Assembly (NCBI RefSeq): GCF_002355215.1
Contig: NZ_AP014612.1
Span: forward strand, 1,984,001 to 2,048,000
Length of the DNA: 64,000 nt
Reading direction: 5' to 3'
DNA from: Streptococcus troglodytae
Lineage (GTDB): Bacteria; Bacillota; Bacilli; Lactobacillales; Streptococcaceae
Shown: one piece after another, positions 8,848 to 17,670 of the stretch
How the letters are laid out: each line of letters begins with the position of its first letter
How positions within the stretch are numbered: the first letter of the stretch is position 1
Position numbers and translations under genes: made by a program
The notes under the pieces: model-generated
Told to the model about the DNA's origin: nothing
What the model saw: only the letters and a program-made list of their open reading frames with translations
Database searches by the model: none

Positions 8848-10129
8848 GGCAGTTTGTTTCCATCTGTTTTAAACTCTTACCGCTTTTAAGAAGAGGGCTT
8901 AGAATAACCATGGAAATACCGCAAATCACAAGCATCAACGCAATTCCTCTTTCAGATCCTGTTCCTAGGATTTTCCCGACTGAATCCGCTAAAGCTCCAT
9001 TTTTATATAATAAGGGATTAAAAACATAGTCTGCCAACACTCCAGAAATAGCATATGCAATAATATAGCCAAGCTGAGAAATAAAGGAAATTAAACCCCA
9101 AGCTCTCCCTTGAGTATCTTTATTGATATTACATCTCATTAATACATCTAGACATACATTTGAGACAGGAATTGTTAAAAAGAACAGAAAAGCAATAACA
9201 GCTATCCATATGATATTCGTCGTGCAGCCAATAACGGCTATCGTGATGCCCATGAATAAAAATGATAATGAAAGGGCCTTAAGATAATTCTTTTTGATTC
9301 CCTTCACACCTAACACCAAGCTTGAAATGAGCATTCCAATGGCACTGAGAGATAGTATGACACCTAGTGTAGAAGAATCAGTTAGTTCCAATAACATGGG
9401 TTTTATCATCGTCTCTATAATACCTACATAAAATGTAATTACAATAGACAAGATTAGCAGTAATTTTATTCCTTTAGTCTGAGTCAATTCTTTATAACCT
9501 TCAACAATGTCTTTTATAACTTGCACTTTTGAATCTTTAATTTTTTGACATTCATTCATCACCTTGCCTGAATAGGCTACGGTAAATAAGGTTGTAAAGA
9601 AAGTACACATATCTATTATTAATATTAGATAAATACCAAAAATTTGATAAATCAAACCAGCAAATATCGGTGATAGAAGAAATTTAGCCGATGATGCTAG
9701 CTGAACAAGTCCGCCAGCTTTGGAGTATTCTTCTGGTGTCAGTAAATCTGTCACGACCGCTTTATAGGCTGGATCAAGTATAGCCGCAAAACATGAACTC
9801 AGAAATACCCAGATACAGATTACAGGAATATTATTTATTCCCATGCTAATCATTATAAACATGCCTCCTAAGCACATAGCAGAAAAGAAATCTCCTATTA
9901 ACATTAATTTAGCCCTGCTAAACTTATCAGCAATTGTTCCCGAAATAGGAGTAAAGAAAACTAAGGGAAAGAATGCACATAAAGTGACTAAGGAACAGGA
10001 TAAAGCACTACCTGTTTTTTCAAAGACGTAAACATTCAAGCCAAAAGAAGTAAGTCCGCTTCCGATACTGGAAATTAATTGCCCTACCCATATTACTAAA
10101 AAATACTTAAATCTACTTTTACTGATCAT
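8825..10129 (-). CDS. MFS efflux transporter
   Basis: This 434-residue transporter has about twelve membrane helices. GTIADKFSRAKLM in the first cytoplasmic loop is the MFS motif A. The overall form matches the macrolide-efflux/enterobactin-exporter-like group (MFS_3) common in secondary-metabolite clusters. It overlaps the thioesterase fragment by 11 bp and the downstream permease by 23 bp. The frame is intact. A likely role is export of, or resistance to, a small metabolite (inference). Confidence 0.85.
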   Translation of the reverse strand: MISKSRFKYFLVIWVGQLISSIGSGLTSFGLNVYVFEKTGSALSCSLVTLCAFFPLVFFTPISGTIADKFSRAKLMLIGDFFSAMCLGGMFIMISMGINNIPVICIWVFLSSCFAAILDPAYKAVVTDLLTPEEYSKAGGLVQLASSAKFLLSPIFAGLIYQIFGIYLILIIDMCTFFTTLFTVAYSGKVMNECQKIKDSKVQVIKDIVEGYKELTQTKGIKLLLILSIVITFYVGIIETMIKPMLLELTDSSTLGVILSLSAIGMLISSLVLGVKGIKKNYLKALSLSFLFMGITIAVIGCTTNIIWIAVIAFLFFLTIPVSNVCLDVLMRCNINKDTQGRAWGLISFISQLGYIIAYAISGVLADYVFNPLLYKNGALADSVGKILGTGSERGIALMLVICGISMVILSPLLKSGKSLKQMETNCLDYNVED

Positions 10130-10649
10130 TTTCTTCCTCCGAATTTAAATCTAAAAAACTCACTATTTTGTCGGCTACTACCTCTTTATACTTTTTCAAA
10201 TACATATGCCCTGCATCAGCAGGCATCATGTAAAAACTTATTTTCGAATCAAGATAATCCTTCCACTTCAAAATAGTTTGACATGAAGTTAGGCTGTCTT
10301 TATGGCACATGATGAAAAAGGTAGGAATATCAATTTTCTGTACTTCAATTTCTGATATTTCTTCAAGAATCTTATAGTCGGCTCTCAGCATTGACGCAAA
10401 GTAATCCACTAATTCCTGATTGTCTGTCAATTCTTCTGGCATGGTTCCGATTCTCTTGATTTCTTTGAAGATAATCTCATTTTCCTTATCCGACAATCGT
10501 TTGTTTTTCATATGATCCGGCACTGCCGCCGCAGAAAATATCAATGTCTTCGGAGTCAACTCAGGATTTTTCTCTGCTATTTTCTTAGCCAAAAAATATG
10601 CAATTGTTCCACCCATACTATGACCAAAAAGTATACTATCTTTTTTCAA
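10119..10649 (-). pseudogene. Type II thioesterase (alpha/beta hydrolase), N-terminally truncated
   Basis: The frame begins inside the fold at the nucleophile elbow FGHSMGG and continues to the Asp (CHKDSLTS) and catalytic His (DAGHMYLKK) regions. Active-site residues are kept, but about 60-75 residues before the elbow (the FP.AGGSA region of type II thioesterases) are missing. Upstream the frame is open only to a TGA near 10672, and the sequence there is already the end of the permease gene, so a deletion fused the two genes. Type II thioesterases remove stalled intermediates from NRPS/PKS carrier proteins. The only start is a TTG, so it may be untranslated. Confidence 0.75.
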
Positions 10650-10683
10650 AATAGTGATGAGGTTTTCATTATCTATAGCGTAC

Positions 10684-12982
10684 TTATTCTTTCAAAAGAG
10701 AATAAGGATTGATTTTTCTTATTGGCCTTGCAAGAATAACGCTGATAATAAAACTAATGATAATAAGCATAAAAGCAAAAGCTAATAAGACAGCCAATGA
10801 TACTTCAAAATGATTCTTATTGGCTCCTAGCATGCTCCAAACTGCATTATTCATTATCGGCACCAGATTAAGATCAATTATTGCAGAAAAGATTGCCGCT
10901 ATTGAAATAATAGGAGTGAAACTAAGAGCTAATTGCAAAATGAGCTGTCTATTTGTCCAACCTAAGGCTTTATAAATACCAAATTCCTGTTTTCGAGTAG
11001 TAATTAGAGCATTGATAATGATGTACATCACTAATAATATGACCAAAGCTGCGATAATGAAAATGATGACAGTGACTGACGAAACAATACCAGCATACAT
11101 TTTGCTGCTATTTGCTAAGAGCTGTTCATAGTTAACCGATGTCATATTTGGAAATTCCTTTTTGTATTTTTTAATCAGCTCTTTCGCCGATGTCCCTTTT
11201 TTCAGATAAACATTAAGGCTTTTTGGCGTCGTTTGACTAATTTTTGATAGCCAACATCAGTTAGCTCACAAACGATTCCTTGGTTGTTTATACTTTGAAT
11301 GTAGCCTGTCACAGTATAGTTATAACTCCGGTTATCCTTGGTAATTTTTATCTTACTACCAATTTTATATTGCTTAGATAGAGCACTTCCAACGGCAACT
11401 TCATCGCTTTTACGGGGTTTTGCCCTGATATACTATATTATTGTTAACACGGGAAAAATCTTCAGATACAAAAGAAGTTATAGCACCATTTGCATAATTT
11501 AAGGAAACAGAAGTATAACCCAAAACCTCTTTAATCTTATCATCATTTTGGAGAGTGGTTTTCAGTTGCTTTAGGTCATCTTGGGTGCTAGCGGTAAAGA
11601 TTGCAGATGGCATCTCATCTGAAATAGTTTTTAAAAAATTGTCAGGTTTAAAATTGACATTATAAAGCAAGGTCCCAGAAAAGGCCAATAAGGTCATAAT
11701 GCCCAAAGTCAGTATGAAAAGCAATATATTTTGCCCTAATGATGCAAAAATTTGTTTCAATATAAGTGAAAATTTAGCACTGAATTTAGACGTTGCCAAT
11801 GGGAAATGATTTTTAGCTGTGCGTTTGTGATCAATTCCTCTGATAGCATTAATGGGCTCTAGCCTGCGGATTTTTCTAGCACAAAAATAAGTGCAAACTC
11901 CGGTGACTATAATCATAATACCTGTGCTGAGTAAAATAGCAGACCAATCAAAAACGGGCGTAAAGGAAAACCTGATTGGGTTGCTAAGAAATCAGCAATT
12001 GATGGCAGAACAGTATAAGAAATGAGAGTTCCAGCTATACTGGCAAAGGCTGCTGTCAGTATGTAAGGAATAATTTCTGACATGATAATATTTGAACTGG
12101 TATATCCCGTGGCTTTTAAGACACCCATATTAATCAGTTCATTTTCGATATGATTTCGAATCCGGAAACTGCTTAGAAATAAGCTGATTAAAAAGATAAT
12201 AGATGCAATAGCAATAAAAATAGCAATTAAAAGATTGGAAATCATAGACCGCGCTTGTTTGGTGGTTTTGCGGTTATTGATAGTAAGTAGCGTTATTTTC
12301 TTATCAGAAATTAGTGAACTGATCCGTTTTTTTACAGTATCTAAATTAGCGTTATTTTTAATTTTACAGAATATTCAGCAACAAGATCGGATCTGTGTTT
12401 TGAAACTAGTGTTTTATAAGCTTTCTTTGGTAAGTAAGCGCCAATTAGATTTGTACCATAGTTCCCATATTCCATTTCGCTAACAGTGCCGCCAACAGAA
12501 AAAGAATAGTTTCGCTTACCTATAGAATAAGTCATCGTATTACCGGTGGAGAATCCTCCCAGCTTTGATACATATTCTGGGATATAAATAGTCTCTTTAG
12601 AATTTTTAACAGCATTGGATACATTCAGCAGATTGATATCTCTTTTGTCAGTAATCCTGTAAAAAACAGTGTTCATTTCAAAGTTTGTTCCGGCAAAGTC
12701 ATGAATCGTTGCTTTTGAATACAGGCCCTCATGCCTTTCTGTGAGAATAACATCCTTTAAATTGTCTATTTCGTTTAACAGATTGTCATCATCCTGCGCA
12801 AGTGGAATAAGAATGTTGATATCTGCAGTATTGAACTTTTTGAATTGTTTATCATAAGCATCTGAACTTTGAGAATTAAGAACAAGGGCAATATTGATAA
12901 TAAATGCTGCAATAAAGAGCATAATTCCGAAAGAAACATATTGTTTTTTATGTTTCCTAAGATTTTGAATAGCAAGTCTCAT
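10684..12982 (-). CDS. ABC transporter permease, duplicated FtsX type (system C), four single-base breaks
   Basis: Four frame pieces (213, 110, 168 and 153 residues) are in the right order for one permease starting MRLAIQNLRKHKKQY. Four one-base edits join them: add one in the T5 at 12355-12359, add one in the A4 at 11967-11970, remove one from the G4 at 11414-11417, and add one in the T5 at 11241-11245. The result is exactly 766 codons plus a stop. Helices and two FtsX bundles are as in system B. The gene follows its ATPase by one base. As written it is a pseudogene, but the pattern argues for sequence error. Confidence 0.75.
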
Positions 12983-12983
12983 T

Positions 12984-13742
12984 TTACCACCCCATTTCTA
13001 AAAGAAATGTTTCAAATGTTGCTTTACGCTTAAGCGGGTCAGTATGATCATCAAGATTGCATTTACCAGATATTTGACCATCTTTTACATAAACAATGCG
13101 GTTTCCTCGAAGAGCAGACTCTTTATCATGTGTAACCATTACAATACTCTGGCCTCTATTGTGCAGTGAAGAAAAAACATCAAGTACAGCTTTTGAATTA
13201 GCTGAATTTAAAGCCCCTGTTGGTTCATCCGCAAATAGTACATTAGGAGTATTGATGAGTGCTCGAACAATGCCGGCTCGCTGTGCTTCACCACCCGAAA
13301 TTAAAGACGGCAGCTTTTCTTGTGTCTGTTTAGGGAGATTAACCAGTGAAAAAAGTTCTTCAGCCCTCTTAACAACCTCTTTGCGGTGTTTACTTGTCAG
13401 TATTCCAGCCGTAATGACATTATCCATCAGACTTAATTGATTCATTAAATAGATTTGCTGAAAGACAAACCCACATTGTTTTCTTCGAAATTTAGCAAGT
13501 TGATCGCTTGTTAATTGTGTTATATCCTCACCATCAAACATAATTTGTCCGGAATCTGGTTTATCCATACCTGAAAGAGAGTACATTAGAGTAGATTTAC
13601 CTGCTCCTGAGGATCCCATAATAACTGTAAAATCACCTTTATAGATATTAATATCTAAGTCGGAATAGATTGTTTGCATACTAGCGCCTTTCCCAAAACA
13701 TTTTTTTAAATGTCGAGCTGAGATAATAGTTTGTTTATCCAT
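12984..13742 (-). CDS. ABC transporter ATP-binding protein (system C)
   Basis: This intact 252-residue MacB/LolD-type ATPase has Walker A GSSGAGKS (43-50), Q-loop FVFQQIYLMN, signature ISGGEAQR, Walker B VLFADEPTGAL and H-loop VTHD. It is the first gene of the island's minus-strand series and is followed one base later by its permease. The promoter should lie in the 600-bp gap to its right. TTGACA near 13802-13812 and the TATAGT/TATACT boxes near 13780-13795 on the minus strand are candidates with poor spacing. Confidence 0.88.
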   Translation of the reverse strand: MDKQTIISARHLKKCFGKGASMQTIYSDLDINIYKGDFTVIMGSSGAGKSTLMYSLSGMDKPDSGQIMFDGEDITQLTSDQLAKFRRKQCGFVFQQIYLMNQLSLMDNVITAGILTSKHRKEVVKRAEELFSLVNLPKQTQEKLPSLISGGEAQRAGIVRALINTPNVLFADEPTGALNSANSKAVLDVFSSLHNRGQSIVMVTHDKESALRGNRIVYVKDGQISGKCNLDDHTDPLKRKATFETFLLEMGW

Positions 13743-14361
13743 AATAAAAACCTACCTTTAATTTATAATAGCTTTTCGAGTATAACACTATATTAAGATG
13801 TAAACTGTCAAACTTTATTGACTTTACTAATATTTTTCGCTACTTTCCGTTACATTTTGTGCTTTTAAGTGATGTAATAGAAATGCAAGGTAAGCGATAA
13901 ATTAAAATATTATGATAGATAACAAAATGTCGTTGTCTTAGGTATTTTAAAGCATTTGCTACGTAAAATAGCAGCAGTTTAAAATGATAATAACGTTTTG
14001 CTTTTTTATAATAGTCGTCCTATCTGCTAAAATTCTCTTCAAGTTTAGGAGGTTAATGTTAATATTGCAAAAGCAATATAAAAATGAAGTTCGTCATATA
14101 ACTATAACGATATAGTTTAATTATGATGAGCTTTTTTCAATACAAAGATTAGAATATCGATCAGACTGAAGACAAATCTATTTTTCAACGTAAAAATTTT
14201 TAAGCTCTGCAAATTTCAATTTTAATTTTCCTTATTTGCAAGCGAAGCGAGCTCTAAACGAGATTTCCCGCCGTGAAAAAGTGGCAGAAACGTTAATGTT
14301 TCTGCCACTCGGAAGATTTAAGACTTTAAACTTAACATGGATTGCCCTAGGCTCCTGAAAT
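13743..14361. other. Gene-poor right end of the island
   Basis: These ~620 AT-rich bases hold the promoter side of the system C operon. They also contain a TATAAT near 14009 followed by AGGAGG and a 19-codon frame (14056-14115, MLILQKQYKNEVRHITITI), which is too short to claim as a gene, and a strong terminator at 14280-14309. No other coding frame is convincing on either strand. Confidence 0.5.
14280..14309 (-). terminator. Intrinsic terminator between duplicated zcc promoter and island operon
   Basis: AGTGGCAGAAAC and GTTTCTGCCACT form a perfect 12-bp stem with a 6-nt loop. On the minus strand the stem is followed by TTTTT. It would stop leftward transcription coming from the duplicated zccE-type promoter at 14396-14426. 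Confidence 0.75.
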
Positions 14362-14642
14362 TATTGCATTTTTTAGCAAACCTTGTTATAGTTTAACTAT
14401 AAACCATACCTTAAAGGGAAGGTCAAGCTATTTATGAAAAAAACGCAACAGTTATTAACAATTGGACAACTGGCTAAGTTTTCTGGTCTTCATGTCAAAG
14501 CATTACGTTATTATGAAAAAATCGGAATTTTAAATCCGACTGCTATAGATAAACAAAACGGCTATCGCTATTACTCTTATGCTCACATTCCTTATGTGAA
14601 CATGATTAAAATTTGTGCTAATTATGGTCTGCCTTTAAAACA
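14362..14642 (+). repeat. Right copy of ~270-bp direct repeat bounding the island
   Basis: This copy repeats 302-582 nearly base for base over its core (to 14630) and then runs on into the full-length zccR, so the right copy holds the original gene and the left copy the truncated one. Confidence 0.85.
14364..14426. promoter_or_regulatory. Divergent zcc promoter, right copy: zccR promoter and orphan MerR-type promoter
   Basis: Plus strand: TTGCAT (14364-14369), 17 bp, TATAGT (14387-14392), a good sigma-A promoter for zccR. Minus strand: TTGACC (14421-14426), 19 bp, TATAGT (14396-14401), the MerR-type zccE promoter. The minus-strand one no longer faces zccE but points into the island. Confidence 0.7.
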
Positions 14643-15228
14643 ATTTACGCATTATATTTTAGATGATGGCAGCATTGATATGAATGCTATTTTAAAGGAA
14701 GCCCAGCTTAAAATTGAGGAAAAAGAAAGACAGCTGCAGTCTGATGAGCGCTATCTTCGCTTCTTTTCTGAGCAAATCAACTTCTCCCAAAAGCTTGATA
14801 AAACGACAAATCTGCATATTGAACAAGGAAATAAAGACTATTTTTTACTGCCTTTTACAGGAGAAATGCTATCTGCCAATTATTATGAGGCTGTCAGACA
14901 TGCTCTAGCTGATATTGAAAACGCTCAAATGACTTTTGATGACCGTGTTGGCTGTTATTTTAAATATGATGGCCAACAAGTAAACCGTTTTATTGCTATT
15001 AAAATCAAAGAATGCCAAGAAGACAAGACCAATTTTCTAAACCTGTGCTTAAACCATCGCCACATTCATGCTCAACACCTAACCAAAGACCGCATTCAAC
15101 CAATAATAAAAGAACTGCATCAAAAGGAGTCTATCAATGAATTTTTGATATTAGAAACCTTTGAAAGTCCTTACCAATTATCACAACCGCATCTAGAAAT
15201 GCAATACGTTGTTGATAATAAAAGGTAG
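14434..15228 (+). CDS. zccR: ZccR, MerR-family transcriptional activator
   Basis: This 264-residue regulator has an N-terminal MerR winged-helix (about 8-75, with ALRYYEKIGIL), a coiled coil at about 95-130 (EKERQLQSDERYLRFF), and a C-terminal effector domain. It is the regulator expected next to the metal-exporting ATPase zccE. Here the two genes are about 14 kb apart because of the island, so control of zccE must now act from a distance. It ends at a strong terminator. The name is from recognising the S. mutans pair, and the C-terminal ligand is not deducible from sequence. Confidence 0.8.
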   Translation: MKKTQQLLTIGQLAKFSGLHVKALRYYEKIGILNPTAIDKQNGYRYYSYAHIPYVNMIKICANYGLPLKQFTHYILDDGSIDMNAILKEAQLKIEEKERQLQSDERYLRFFSEQINFSQKLDKTTNLHIEQGNKDYFLLPFTGEMLSANYYEAVRHALADIENAQMTFDDRVGCYFKYDGQQVNRFIAIKIKECQEDKTNFLNLCLNHRHIHAQHLTKDRIQPIIKELHQKESINEFLILETFESPYQLSQPHLEMQYVVDNKR

Positions 15229-15256
15229 ACATACAAATCTCAATAATAGAACTTGA

Positions 15257-15291
15257 GAAAACCCTTCGTTTCTGGTTTACGAAGGGTTTTC
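15257..15291. terminator. Terminator after zccR
   Basis: GAAAACCCTTCGT and ACGAAGGGTTTTC form a perfect 13-bp stem with a 9-nt loop. T-rich sequence follows on the plus strand, and the A-run on the other side would also serve the minus strand. Confidence 0.85.
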
Positions 15292-15397
15292 TTATCTTTA
15301 AATTTATAGTTTTCTCAGTCGCTTTTATTTATTCACATGAAAATGTAAAGGGCTGTCCAAATGCTGATCAAGACTTGGGTTTTAGTTGACTTATCCA

Positions 15398-16423
15398 TCA
15401 CCAAATGCCTAAGAGATATTGCATTCCAAGACTAGCCAAGGTGATAACTATCCAGCAGGAAGCGCCAAGCGCGATAGCCTGACCACCGGTTTTAACCAGC
15501 TTAACAATATTGGTATTTAGCCCAATAGCTCCCATGGCCATGACAATACAAAATTTAGACAGAGTTTTCAAAGGAGTAAAGAAAATAGGATTGACTCCTA
15601 AAGCCGTTAAAATAGTTGTGATAATAGAAGCCAAAATAAAGTAAAGAATAAACATAGGAAAGACTTTCTTTAATTTGACTGTATGTTGTTGATTTTTCCC
15701 TACTTTTTTAGCTTTATAAACTTGATAAAAAGACAAACCTAAGGTAATAGGAATAATAGCCAATGTTCGTGTTAATTTAACAATGGTTGCTCCATCCAAT
15801 GTGTTCGAATGATGCAAGCCATCCCAAGCTGCTGCTGTCGCAGTAACGGATGAAGTATCATTGACTGCTGTTCCTGCGAAAAGAGCAAAGCCATTGTTGG
15901 ACAAGCCAATCATATCCCCTAAGGTTGGAAAAATTAAAGCAGCTAAAATATTAAAAAGAAAAATGACTGAAATGGATTGTGCAATTTCATCGCTATCCGC
16001 TTGAATAACAGGTGCCGTTGCTGCAATAGCGGAGCCGCCACAAATGGAAGAACCGACCCCAACCAAAGTTGCTGTATTGACATCCAGTTTAAACCACTTT
16101 TGTAATAAAAAGGCTAAAAGCAAGGACGAACTGATTGTCGCCGCAATAATGGGCAGAGAGATTTTGCCGACTGTTAAAATCTGGGATAAATTCAAACCAA
16201 AGCCAAGTAAAACAACGGCAAATTGCAAAATATATTTAGAAGTAAAAGCAATGCCAGCTTCTGTCTGCTCACGATTTTTATAAAAAATAGCAAGCAGCAT
16301 TCCTAAAAAGATAGCAAAAACCGGTGCCCCAACAAGAGGGAAACTTTGCCCCAAAAACCAAGCTGGTAGAGCAATTAAAAAACAGAGAACAAGTCCTGAT
16401 AATTTTTGAAATTTAAACGACAT
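15398..16423 (-). CDS. YeiH/UPF0324 family membrane protein
   Basis: This 341-residue protein has about ten membrane helices. The family signature regions are visible: [12 protein letters not shown] at about 73-84, [14 protein letters not shown] at about 121-134, and [15 protein letters not shown] at about 183-197. The family is often labelled a putative sulfate exporter, but the substrate is not established. No LysR regulator adjoins it, unlike many relatives. The frame is intact and it is probably transcribed alone. Confidence 0.85.
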   Translation of the reverse strand: MSFKFQKLSGLVLCFLIALPAWFLGQSFPLVGAPVFAIFLGMLLAIFYKNREQTEAGIAFTSKYILQFAVVLLGFGLNLSQILTVGKISLPIIAATISSSLLLAFLLQKWFKLDVNTATLVGVGSSICGGSAIAATAPVIQADSDEIAQSISVIFLFNILAALIFPTLGDMIGLSNNGFALFAGTAVNDTSSVTATAAAWDGLHHSNTLDGATIVKLTRTLAIIPITLGLSFYQVYKAKKVGKNQQHTVKLKKVFPMFILYFILASIITTILTALGVNPIFFTPLKTLSKFCIVMAMGAIGLNTNIVKLVKTGGQAIALGASCWIVITLASLGMQYLLGIW

Positions 16424-16651
16424 TTCAATCTCCTTATCACTAGATAATCTTCCTATATACTGATTTTAAATCCTAATGTAAAATGGTGATTTATGATGAT
16501 AGCATAATGAATTGCTGAGTTTAACCCTTTCCTTCTGATATCGGTAGCTTGTCAATTACATACCAAGACTGATATGAATAACATTCCAGCAAAAGTCACT
16601 CACTAAAGGACACTCCAAAGCCAAAAAACAAAACTTCAAGTTTGATTTTAA

Positions 16652-17611
16652 TTATAATCTTTCTGAAATCAGTTCCACTAATAGCTGGATATGAGCAAGA
16701 CTGTCGTTTAAAGCTGGGATATAACGATAAGCTTGTCCTCCAGCAGCCATAAAATGCTTACGATTGGTTATATCAATTTCTTCCAAAGTTTCCAAACAAT
16801 CAGCAGCAAAACCCGGACAAATAACAGCAATCTTTTTCTTGCCTTGCTTAGGAAGCTGAATAAGGGTTTCATCGGTATAAGGACGTGTCCACTCCTCAGG
16901 TCCAAAACGTGATTGATAGGATACCTGCCATTGCTCCTCAGATAAACTAGCAGCAACCGCAATTAATTGAGCTGTCTGCTGGCAATGCTCTGTATAATAA
17001 TCTCCTTCTGTCACATATCTTTGCGGAATGCCATGAAAGGAAAAGAGCAGATGCTCATTTTCCTGTAAGTGTATGGTCTGCGCCAGAGCTTGAATATAGG
17101 AAGGTCTTTCATAATAGTGATGAATAAAGTCAAAAGGAGGTATATCTTTTTTCTTTTTCAAAGATTGGGCAAAGGCATCAAAAATGGCAGCCGTTGTTGT
17201 TGAAGAATATTGAGGAAACAGTGGTAAAACAATCATCTTAGCTACTTTTTCCTTTAGAAATTCATCAACCACATCCGAAATAGAAGGTTTACTGTAAGCC
17301 ATGGCAGCCCTAACTAAAACCTCATGTTCACTCTGATCAAAATGATTCTGTAGAGCTTTTTCTTGATTGATAGCATTGACATAAAGGGGAGAGCCTTCGT
17401 TCGTCCAAACATGTTGGTAAAGAGGTTTTACTTTTCCGGGACGAAAGGGAAGGATAAAGCTATACAAGATAGGCTTCCATAAAAATTTGGGATAGTCAAT
17501 AACTCGGGAATCCGCTAAAAAGGGTTTGAGAAATTTACGAATAGCTGGCGCAGTTGGATGCTCAGGTGTCCCTAAGTTAACCAATAAAACGCCAAATTTT
17601 TGTTGAGACAT
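16652..17611 (-). CDS. hemH: Ferrochelatase (HemH/CpfC family)
   Basis: This 319-residue enzyme inserts ferrous iron into a porphyrin. The N-terminal VLLVNLGTPEHP is the family signature. The catalytic His lies in LFSFHGIPQRY (about 193) and the partner acidic site in FGPEEWTRPYTDETL. VICPGFAADCLETLEEI matches the conserved C-terminal block. Length is normal. It is soluble or membrane-associated. No other heme-pathway gene is in the window, and streptococci are generally unable to make heme, so it may work on imported or scavenged porphyrin. Confidence 0.88.
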   Translation of the reverse strand: MSQQKFGVLLVNLGTPEHPTAPAIRKFLKPFLADSRVIDYPKFLWKPILYSFILPFRPGKVKPLYQHVWTNEGSPLYVNAINQEKALQNHFDQSEHEVLVRAAMAYSKPSISDVVDEFLKEKVAKMIVLPLFPQYSSTTTAAIFDAFAQSLKKKKDIPPFDFIHHYYERPSYIQALAQTIHLQENEHLLFSFHGIPQRYVTEGDYYTEHCQQTAQLIAVAASLSEEQWQVSYQSRFGPEEWTRPYTDETLIQLPKQGKKKIAVICPGFAADCLETLEEIDITNRKHFMAAGGQAYRYIPALNDSLAHIQLLVELISERL

Positions 17612-17670
17612 AAGAGAGTTTATCTTTCTTTGAATTTTCTAAAATGAGCATTTTTGATGAATCATCACCT

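Noticed and set aside
10684..12982. Calling the system C permease four separate genes or a decayed pseudogene
   Set aside because: All pieces are in order, contiguous and joined by one-base edits in short runs that give an exact codon count. One gene with read errors explains it better.
17536..17543. TACGAATA octamer (cin-box-like) on the plus strand
   Set aside because: It lies inside the ferrochelatase coding sequence. Similar octamers fall inside spxA2 (36457-36464) and hisS (52321-52328). They show the chance rate of the motif.
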